Shown here: piece after piece, positions 46,974 through 64,000 of the stretch | How positions within the stretch are numbered: the stretch's first letter is position 1 | How the letters are laid out: each line of letters starts with the position of its first letter | Source of the DNA: Maylandia zebra | Lineage: Eukaryota > Chordata > Actinopteri > Cichliformes > Cichlidae | DNA length: 64,000 nucleotides | Assembly (NCBI RefSeq): GCF_041146795.1 | Contig: NC_135185.1 | Span: forward strand, 24,622,529-24,686,528 | Direction of reading: 5' to 3' | Translations under genes and position numbers: made by a program | Notes under the pieces: model-generated | Told to the model about the DNA's origin: nothing | The model's database searches: none | Seen by the model: the letters and a program-made list of their open reading frames with translations, nothing else

Positions 46974-49900
46974 ATGGCAGAGGGAAGGGCAGAGATGGAA
47001 GAAGACAGGGGAGATCTGCCCAACGGAGAGGATGACAACGACTCGGATAGAGATGAAGATAACAGATTAGTTGGTTGGATATTACATGAAGATATGGATG
47101 AGGACGAGGAAGATGAGGAAGTGGACGATGAGCAGTTATTAGACGCTGAAGCAGTTGAGCAGGACGCCCCAGCTGAGCGCAGTGGTCATATAGCAGTGGT
47201 TGACAGAAACATCATGTATGTGTGGGGTGGATACAAGGTATGCTCCTAAACTGCATTGCCATTATGTTTCTGTATCTTTCTGCCGTCTCCATAATTGTCT
47301 AAATTTCACTGTGTTCATCCTCCTGAACAAGAATGCTGAAAACCATGGATTCTTCGACTTGTATCTGCCGAGAAACGAGATCTGGACCTACAACATGGAG
47401 TCAGGAGTCTGGTGAGGGCATCTGGCTTGCAAGCCAATCATACCTCTACTTTGTAATTGTGTACAAAAATGAATATAAACATATATATATATTTATTTTT
47501 TTCTATTTACAGGACAAAGCATATAGCTGGAGGTAGCCTCCACACATCGATGTCAGGCAGCTGTGGGGTGTGTGTTGATGGAGTTCTCTACCTTTTCGGG
47601 GGGCATCACGCCCGGGGAAACACAAACAAGGTAGGGTGTGACTAGGGTTAGACTAAATTTCCTATCTGCTTCTGGTGTTTTTAAATAGGTGCTTGCATCA
47701 CATTACCTTAAAAACATATCAGCCAGCTGTGCGAGCGGACAGTCTTTACAAAACGTCTTTGCTCGTATAGATTTACCGCTTGCCCTTGAGAACTCCCAGC
47801 CTTGTGTGGGAGGAAATGAGGGATCTTAAAGGACTTCCGCCATCATCCAAGGACAAGCTGGGCTGCTGGGTTCAGAAAAACCGGTAACAGGATAAGGGTT
47901 TTTGTTTGTATGTTTGTTTTGGAGGTTTTTTTTAATGTAGTTACTCATTGTGCTTGAGAAAATAAGGCTCAGTTTCACCAATCCTTCATTTCTTTTGACA
48001 AACATGTTTTTAGATTAACTGTGAAATGGTTTTTTTTCCTATAAAAAGAGTAAAAACAATAGATTGATCTTGAGTTTACTTGAAAGTAAAATGGCATTAA
48101 TTTTGACACAATGATGGTCGTTGTTTTAGAAGTTTTATTACTGTATAGTTTACATACTCTAATTGTAGAAATGAATGTTGTGGTAATTTTTGGCTTTTAA
48201 TGATTTCTTTTTCCAGGATGGAATGATTGTACGGCAGACATCATTAATGACTGAGTGCACAAGTTTGAATTTATTTTGGATTTCCTCTAATCCAAACAGG
48301 GTCAAATACATACATACACCCCCGCTTAAAATTTGATAAACTCTCCTTTGACTAGATGCTGTTTCTAGTCATCAATACTTGCTTCATTGTGGTTGGTGAC
48401 ACTAGCACTCCAGCAGTTTCCAGTTCATGGCAGGCTTGAGCCTTGGTGGTTCCTGGGTTGTTCGTAAACATCCTAACCAATTTCCTCTTATCTGAAGGTG
48501 ACAGTTTGGTTCTTCCTCTAGACACTGGACAAAGTGGTGACACATCTGAATGTGTGTGAATCTAAAATTTTCCTTCTTATATCTTCTTGAAGTTTCACAT
48601 TGTTCTGAGTATTGGTCAATCCAATGACTGCTGTCAGGCAAATCCTTTTCAATGCTGCACATAGAAACTACCCGTTGTAGTCAATCACGATCACTAATGA
48701 GGCCTTTGCCTTCAGAGCCACTTATTAAAAGATTTAAGTGAGTTTATATATATGTTTGAGCTTGTATGTATGCTTTTGACACTGTGTGGATTAGAGATTT
48801 GTTTGTTTTTTAAGTCATTAAAGACACATGTACAATCCTTCCACGCTGGAAAAACAGTCCAAAGAAATCATTAAAAGTCCAGAGTTCATGCTCATGATAA
48901 ATCTGTGGTCATTTCTGATCACAACACAATGAGAAATGCATAAGAGAGATCATTTCTGTAAGATTTTAAATATGTAAGTAATTTGTCTGAATGATTGCAG
49001 AATTATCTACTTTGGGGGCTATGGCTACGCTGCACAGGGCGCTCATCGAGGGACTTTTGAATATGATGAATCCTCTTCTCTTGTGGTCTGTAAAAACAAA
49101 AATCTTATGACAAATGATGCATTTAAACAAAACTATTATAAAATTGTTTTGAAATCCATTAGATGCTGTTTTTGCTAATTAAATGTACTTTTGATAGCTG
49201 GAGCTTCTTGAATAATTACGGCTTAATATCTAAATGTATCCCTCTGCCTTGTCCTCTTTGTTTTCACCGCTACAGTGGGACAGCCCTGGGCGAGGCTGGA
49301 ACAACCACATCCATATCCTGGATCTGGAGACGTCAACGTGGAGTCAGCCAATTACCACGGTAAAAACACTTCCTTACAACTTCAGCACATTCGATTTTAT
49401 GCATACACACAAATGCGTGTGTCACATTGCCCTGCAGTAAAACTTGGAAACATCCTCTGTAATCAAACAGCCTCTCCCTTTTTCTTCTAATTTAAAAAAA
49501 AAAAAAAAAAGAGAGATCTTAGTGATCTTTAAACAGTATTTTCAATTTGTCTTGGTTTGGCCTGATGCAGGGGGACACCCCTTCACCCAGAGCAGCTCAT
49601 GCCTGCGCAACAGTTGGCAACAGAGGCTATGTGTTTGGTGGCCGATACAAGGTAAGCATGGGCAAAACGTGAAATTTCAAATCAAAGCATCACTTTTCTT
49701 CTTTTTTTTTTCCACTCCTAAATTATGTGCATAAGTGTGTGCACTCATTTAAAGATGAAGATGTTTTCAAAATAAACAAATGTACTTTTGTTTTGTTCAC
49801 AGAACTACAGATTAAATGACCTGTACTATCTTGACCTGGACACGTGGGAGTGGCATGAAATGTAAGTGCTTCTTAATGTGCTGTGGTATGTAATCCACAC

Positions 49901-50846
49901 TATAAAGGTTTTTATTAATCAGATTATACATAATACGGATCATAGCAAAGGTTTTGAATTGAATCTTTTTTTCTTTTTTTTTTATATCACGTTTCGAATT
50001 GCAAGACTATCTGATCCGATTATTCCCCTGTGACCCACTCTGCCTTGTTCTAGGAGCGTTCCCCAGCAGGGTCCAGTGGGCCGTTCCTGGCACTCCTTCA
50101 CTCCTGTGTCACCAGACCACATCTTGCTATTTGGAGGTTTCACCACAGACAGGGAGACGTTGAGTGAGTCAGACACTCGACCTGAAGGAGCAAATAATCA
50201 GAGGTCCTAAAATAATACCTGATCTCAAAGAGATTATTTTTCTGTCTTTTAGGTGATGCTTGGCTGTACAGTGTGAGCAAAAATGAATGGAAGCCTTTCA
50301 AACACAGTCACACAGAGAGCCCCAGGTGACCATCTCACGTTACTGTGAACAGCTGGCAGTGCGCTGGCAGTTTTTCCTGAGCTAAAATGTGGACAATGTT
50401 TGACTTTGTGATTTTTAGGCTGTGGCACACAGCGTGCGCTGGTCCAGATGGCGAAGTGTTTGCGTTCGGAGGGTGTGCCAACAACCTGCTGTCGCAGCAC
50501 AGAGCTGTAAGATGGTCATCATATCTCAATTTAACCTGCAGTTAATGCAAATTTTCACTTGGTGAATTAGATTTTTTCCTCCACTTCACAGGCACACAGC
50601 AATGACCTGCTGGTTTTCAATGTTCAGCCCAAATCATTAGTTCGGTGAGTGCATACAGATTTGAAATCCATTTCAATTTATTTTGCCATCACGTCGTGTT
50701 CATCTAACTCTCCAATTTCCAGGTTCTGCATGGAGACCATCCTTCAGCACAGGGAGCGTTTGTCTAGCTACTGGGACTGTTTGCCTAAACACCTCCTGCA
50801 CAGCCTCAAACAGAGAATGGCACGTGTCAACACACTGGGCTCTTAA
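46974..50846 (+). CDS. klhdc2: Kelch domain-containing protein 2 (CUL2 ligase substrate receptor)
   Basis: Thirteen exons: 46974-47237, 47332-47411, 47513-47630, 47771-47883, 49001-49085, 49276-49359, 49571-49651, 49803-49861, 50054-50163, 50253-50325, 50419-50506, 50592-50644, 50723-50846, giving 443 residues (human 406). Residues 1-70 are a strongly acidic D/E-rich leader longer than in mammals. Then six kelch blades follow (MYVWGGY, YLFGGHH, IYFGGYGY, YVFGGRY, LLFGGFT, FAFGGCA). The tail LPKHLLHSLKQR matches the CUL2/elongin-binding end. KLHDC2 captures proteins ending in Gly-Gly or Gly. Its known pocket residues Arg236, Arg241 and Ser269 correspond here to Arg273, Arg278 and Ser306, all retained. 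Exon 5 uses a weak donor (GTG followed by GTCTGT). It is same-strand with pole2 and convergent with nemf. Confidence 0.95.
48297..48784 (-). mobile_element. Tc1-like transposon remnant in klhdc2 intron 4
   Basis: Ends are inverted relatives: CAGGGTCAAATACATACATA on the left, and on the right the complement of GTATGTATGCTTTTGACACTG. On the minus strand 48,352-48,543 encodes a piece of the N-terminal helix-turn-helix (paired-like) DNA-binding domain of a Tc1 transposase, with wording like 'LSPSDKRKLVRMFTNNPGTT'. The catalytic domain is gone, so this is an internally deleted, inactive copy. Confidence 0.75.
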
Positions 50847-51984
50847 GAGGACAATTAGAGGACAATATGTATGCGTGGAAGGGATACATGCTTTCTGAAA
50901 GCAGGTAGTCCTTTTCATGTCAGTGGATACTTTCATACATAAAAACCTCTCCAAGGAATGCTGAACGGCTTCGGATTTGTTAGAAATGGGTCCCGCCTGA
51001 CGCATGATGGTTCACAGGCCATCCTCAAAACTGTTAATCACCTTTATAGATGTTGCCGGGACAACCGTCATTGTTGAGTGGTGGTGGTGATGCGATAGCA
51101 CAGAGGAGAAACCTCTCACTACATTTGGGATTAGCTTTTTTTTTTTCTCTCTAAACATTCTTTGCCCATCTTAATTTTGATGAGTCGTTTCGACAGTAGT
51201 GATGAAAAGCTTAAATGATGGCGTCGTTTTCTGTCCAGATTAGATGAGTCTTATGACGACAAACGTGAACTAAAAACAAAACTTAAATTCATTAAGACAG
51301 TGATTCTGTATCAAACAATAAATTAAAAATAAGTTTGTTGTAATTATTACTATAATTTTTGAGAATATCTTGAATACAGTGTTTATTGATGTTGAATGAT
51401 TTTCCGAAGTTCTCACAGACCTAAAACTCGTGCTTGATGCTACACATGACTATCTAACTTTAAGGCACAGAAATGCTAACTTTAAGTTTTTATGTGTATA
51501 TATGATTATTTATATAAGTGTGTGTGTGTGTGTGTGTGAGATTCTGTACGTTCAAAGAGGTTTTTAAAGCCTGAAATTGGAGAAAATAAATTGTTGAAAG
51601 TGGCTACTGTAGCATACGAACTTAATTTAATCAATAACTCACTGCAAGTTTATTGGGGCTGCGGCTTTGTTTGGAATTGCCTGGTTTGCACAAAATTCCC
51701 TTGATTGATTTAGTTTGTTTGTTTGTTTTTAAGTGTGGGATTAAAAAGGCATATTATTACTGCAATGCATAATTTGTACTCAGAAAATAAACACATGACA
51801 TATTCAGCTTTGTTACATGTTGTGGTTCACCAAATACAATCTCAAGAATTCTGAGAAAATAACCACCCATGTCTGAAATATAGGTGAAGTCGGCAGAGTC
51901 TCAGTGAACCGGACTGAGGTGCAGTTCCGTGCTGAAGAAATGCTGTAAATTTCAAAAGTCTCTCCGGCTCGTGTCTTCTATCCT
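50847..51984. other. 3' ends of convergent klhdc2 and nemf
   Basis: This 1.1-kb interval holds the 3' untranslated regions. Plus-strand AATAAA at 51,317 and 51,785 can serve klhdc2. Minus-strand AATAAA (plus TTTATT at 51,649-51,654) can serve nemf, so the transcripts may overlap. A short TG run lies at about 51,519-51,538. No coding sequence seen. Confidence 0.55.
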
Positions 51985-61216
<9,232 letters not shown>

Positions 61217-61548
61217 CGTGATTTTAATTCAGGGTACAGCAACAACAAAAAAGAACTGTTCAAAGTGATAGGGAAAATATTCACATTTCTACAGCAAAAT
61301 CGGCAAAGAAAACATGCAAGTAATTCCTGAACATGCGCACATATGGCAGTTTTACGGAAACTGGTAAGGCACAAAAATGATCAGGTCCACGCCTTTTGCG
61401 CACAGTGGTCGTGAGTGAATAGGACTCTTATCTGGTAACGTTATTCTTGTTATATGAATGTAAGTGAAGCGGCTGCTTTGCTCCAACGGGACTTGTTTCT
61501 GTATGCTTTTAAGCTAATGGTCTAGATTTTACCAATAAATGTGCAACA
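61217..61548. promoter_or_regulatory. Divergent nemf/mok promoter region
   Basis: nemf is transcribed leftward from here and mok rightward. The nearest clear mok start codon is at 62,154, so the transcription starts probably lie within or just right of this interval. No TATA box is evident near either expected start, consistent with housekeeping bidirectional promoters. Individual sites cannot be assigned with confidence. Confidence 0.5.
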
Positions 61549-61977
61549 ATGATGCACTACTCAAACTGGCTCATTGACGTAAAAAACAGGGCAAGCTTTC
61601 GAAATGAGTACAAATCACCACCTAACACCGACTGGATTAAGAGGGGGAATATTGCGGACATGCAGAATAACAACCCGCATCTTAACGAAAAAGCATCCGA
61701 ACTAGCAGCTGCCATTCATCTCTTGAAAAAAGGTAAGAAATCGATTTGCAGCTATATATCTGGGCCTGCTGCGAATAATTCAGCTCGAGTGGCACTTTTC
61801 ATACGTGACAGGCCATATTTTGTTGTTTCTTTTAATTCAAACCATGTTCGGACTGATGTGAGGGAAGCAGCTAGAGTTTCCAGTTTCCTCCTTCAGGTCA
61901 AAGTGGAGGGCGAAGGCGTGCTCCGTTACCAGGGCGACGGTCAGCTAACAGGATTCACGCTAACGGCGCTAGGCTAG
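61549..61977 (+). CDS. Unrecognised 142-codon ORF; possible alternative mok 5' exon
   Basis: The frame starts MMHYSNWLIDVKNR and ends FTLTALG before TAG. I recognise no domain, signal peptide or membrane segment. It contains a strong donor, AAAAAG followed by GTAAGA at 61,733. The exon 61,549-61,732 ends in phase 1, exactly the phase needed by the mok kinase exon at 63,429. It could therefore add 61 residues (ending ...AIHLLKKG) to the kinase. Alternatives: a short independent protein, an upstream ORF in the mok leader, or chance. No repeat covers it. Low confidence that it is translated. Confidence 0.3.
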   Translation: MMHYSNWLIDVKNRASFRNEYKSPPNTDWIKRGNIADMQNNNPHLNEKASELAAAIHLLKKGKKSICSYISGPAANNSARVALFIRDRPYFVVSFNSNHVRTDVREAARVSSFLLQVKVEGEGVLRYQGDGQLTGFTLTALG

Positions 61978-62027
61978 CACCCTCAATGCGACTTCAATGT
62001 CCTTTTGACGCAACAGTACGCTAAAAA

Positions 62028-62058
<31 letters not shown>

Positions 62059-62061
62059 TAT
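62028..62061. repeat. A-run plus (TA)n tract
   Basis: A short A run passes into 13 TA dinucleotides followed by a T run. It is an easily melted low-complexity tract about 95 bases before the proposed mok start codon. Confidence 0.9.
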
Positions 62062-62153
62062 CTTTTTTTTTTTAAACTTATGAGCGAAATGAAGCATCCA
62101 CATATGCATGTTGTGGATAGTCGACGCATAAGTGGTGTCTAAAACTCAAAGGA

Positions 62154-63975
62154 ATGCATCGTAAGTAACTAGTTAGGAGCTGAGCGGAGTGATGACAGGT
62201 CTGTCTGGGTTACACATCGATTACGTTTCTTTACAAATGTCTTTTATGTATTTGCTAACTATGAGCTGTTTTAACTGTAACTGACTAAGTAAATGTTATT
62301 GTTAGTTATATGTTTTTCCCCATACATTAAATCAGCATTATACCGATAATTGGTAACGTTAGAGTTGACCTACACGCCCGCCCGTATTTGCCATTTCTAT
62401 TGCCAGACATGCAGCGAGACAGAGAGAGAGACTATAAACAGTAGTCAGTAATTAAAATAAAAAAATAAAAATAGACAGCCTATATATTAAAAAATACTTT
62501 TCTTATTAATTTTGGATAGTTAAGACATTAAAAATCAGCTTTCTTAGCAAGAAAGAGCATTAAAAAATGATGTTATCTGGTTTGAATTTAGCTATACAGA
62601 TTGTCAAAGCTGCAGTCACACAAAAGTAAATCTCCTTTATAGACGACACGAAGTGATTTTGCTCTTGTGGGTTCTTTCGTGTATTTATTATGTGTGTGAA
62701 TTAGAAAAAGACAGATACAAAAGGCGAGACTTCCACTTTTGACATTTCCGTACTACAGACGTTACAGCTTTTGTTATACAAAATGAGTTGGTACAAAAGA
62801 TGAGGATGCAAGGAGTAGAGGTAGTGAAGGTAGATGAGTTGGGATCAAGCGTCCAAAGCAAGGAGCAGTGACCAAGAGGTGACCAAGAGAGTTCAGGCAG
62901 GGTGGAGAGAAGTGATAGAAGGAGTAAAATAGTTATTACCAGTTAGTTAAAATCATTAAAATTAAAGCTACATTTGTAAGTAACAAATTCTGAAAGACCC
63001 TAGTTTCTATATGGGTAATAGGTTGACCTCTGCATTCATAACACACTGACTATCTTTGGGTTTTTGACTGTTGGATGTATGAAAAAAAAAGATTTTATAC
63101 CAACTTACATGTTTGATAAATTAATAGTCTTCATTGTTTTCTCACAGTTTTAAGACAAAATGTCTTCAATTGGATGTTGAGGGCTATAAATTAGAGAATG
63201 ACAGCTCCTTGTCTCCCACCAAAATTATCATGGGCTTTATTGTCCAATGGGGCGTGTTCTAGTTTTTACTGTCTGTGGAGCACAGGATTCCCCTCTAGAT
63301 TAGGCAGACTTGTTTTTTTCCTGTGCAATTACACACACAATTTAAATTATTCATAATATTAATATGAGAAATAATGTATTCTTGTTTTTTGAAAACCTTT
63401 TATATGTCTTTTTTATGAATTGTTGCAGGCTACAAAATAATCAAGAAAATTGGGGAAGGCACATTTTCAGAGGTCCTGAAAACTCAGAGCTTAAAAGATG
63501 GGAAGTTTTATGCATGTAAAGCCATGAAGCAGACAATAAACAGGTATGTACTCTGGAACTAGCTGTCAGTTAGTAATGTGCAGTTCCCCCATACTCTGCT
63601 TTGTAAGGGCAATTGATACATAAGTCAGCAGTTGAGTATTCTGTTCACAATAATGCACCAATTACGGTCATTAAATCTGGTAAGCCTGGTGTAGCTCACT
63701 GAATTAAGAAAGCAACCCATATATGTAGGGGTATCGCCCCAAGGCCATTTACTGAGTGTCTTCCTCTGCACTCCCTCCCAGAGTTCCTGTATTATCGCAA
63801 TAAAAGCTAAAAAAAGAAAAGAAAAGAAAAAAAAAGTACATCCTCTGTCATATTAAATGTGCTAATGGTTTACTCTGTTGTTAAGTCTTGAGCAGGCCAA
63901 CAATCTGCGGGAAGTCCAGGCAATGAAGAGACTGAGCCCTCATGCAAATATTGTCCAGCTACATGAACTGATTTT
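62154..63975 (+). CDS. mok: MOK protein kinase, 5' part (runs off window)
   Basis: Proposed exons: 62154-62160 (ATG CAT C followed by GTAAGT), 63429-63543 and 63886-63975; the gene continues past the window. The joined start MHRYKIIKKIGEGTFSEV parallels human MOK (MKNYKAIGKIGEGTFSEV) residue for residue. Visible kinase features are the glycine loop GEGTFSEV, the VAIK-type lysine in YACKAMK, and the helix-C glutamate in NNLREVQAM. It then reads LSPHANIVQLHELI, the start of the N-lobe beta-4/5 region. MOK is a MAPK/MAK/MRK-family Ser/Thr kinase linked to cilia. The tiny 7-nt coding first exon is inferred from phase, donor strength and length match. An alternative in-frame first exon lies at 61,549-61,732. 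Kinase identity is firm and the start is moderate. Confidence 0.88.
62790..62930 (+). mobile_element. LINE relic in mok intron 1
   Basis: 'AGGATGCAAGGAGTAGAGGT', 'GTAGATGAGTTGGGATCAA' and 'CAGGCAGGGTGGAGAGAAG' repeat the reverse-transcriptase tail wording of the LINE relic at 22.6-23.3 kb. It is short and non-coding. Confidence 0.5.
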
Positions 63976-64000
63976 GTAAGTGTTGCCTGTCACGTAGTTA

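Overview
The window is nuclear DNA from a ray-finned fish, most likely a percomorph teleost. The evidence is intron-rich genes with GT-AG splicing, vertebrate proteins, and the transposon mix usual in teleosts (Tc1-like, hAT, piggyBac-like, LINE tails, a solo LTR, simple repeats). Species cannot be read from the sequence. A cichlid-like fish is only a guess.

Layout: 1-27,827 has no gene I can support. It holds AT-rich unique sequence, simple repeats and mobile-element relics, and a few stretches that look like conserved non-coding DNA. From 27,828 the window is gene-dense: cys1 (+, 27,828-29,026), klhdc1 (-, 30,131-37,291), pole2 (+, 38,723-44,377), klhdc2 (+, 46,974-50,846), nemf (-, 51,985-61,216) and the 5' end of mok (+, from 62,154, running off the right edge). 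I rebuilt every coding exon of the five complete genes by hand from splice sites and reading phase. The models close in frame and give 226, 395, 528, 443 and 1067 residues.

Functions: cys1 encodes a myristoylated cilium-associated protein. klhdc1 and klhdc2 encode paralogous kelch-propeller substrate receptors of CUL2 ubiquitin ligases that read C-terminal degrons. pole2 is subunit B of DNA polymerase epsilon. nemf is the ribosome quality-control factor that binds stalled 60S subunits. mok is a MAPK/MAK/MRK-like kinase linked to cilia. klhdc1, pole2, klhdc2 and nemf match the POLE2-KLHDC1-KLHDC2-NEMF block of human chromosome 14, but here the klhdc1/pole2 head-to-head pair is flipped relative to klhdc2. 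nemf and mok share a divergent promoter.

Most notable observations: a U12-type AT-AC intron in pole2; two GC-AG introns in nemf; near-identical exon lengths in klhdc1 and klhdc2; a Russian-doll transposon (piggyBac-like inside hAT) with both target-site duplications intact; a second hAT-type element with a perfect 8-bp duplication between pole2 and klhdc2; and an unexplained 142-codon ORF in the nemf/mok divergent promoter whose first part can splice in frame into mok. I did not see a wholly new biological system. The window reads as ordinary vertebrate gene neighbourhood plus repeats.
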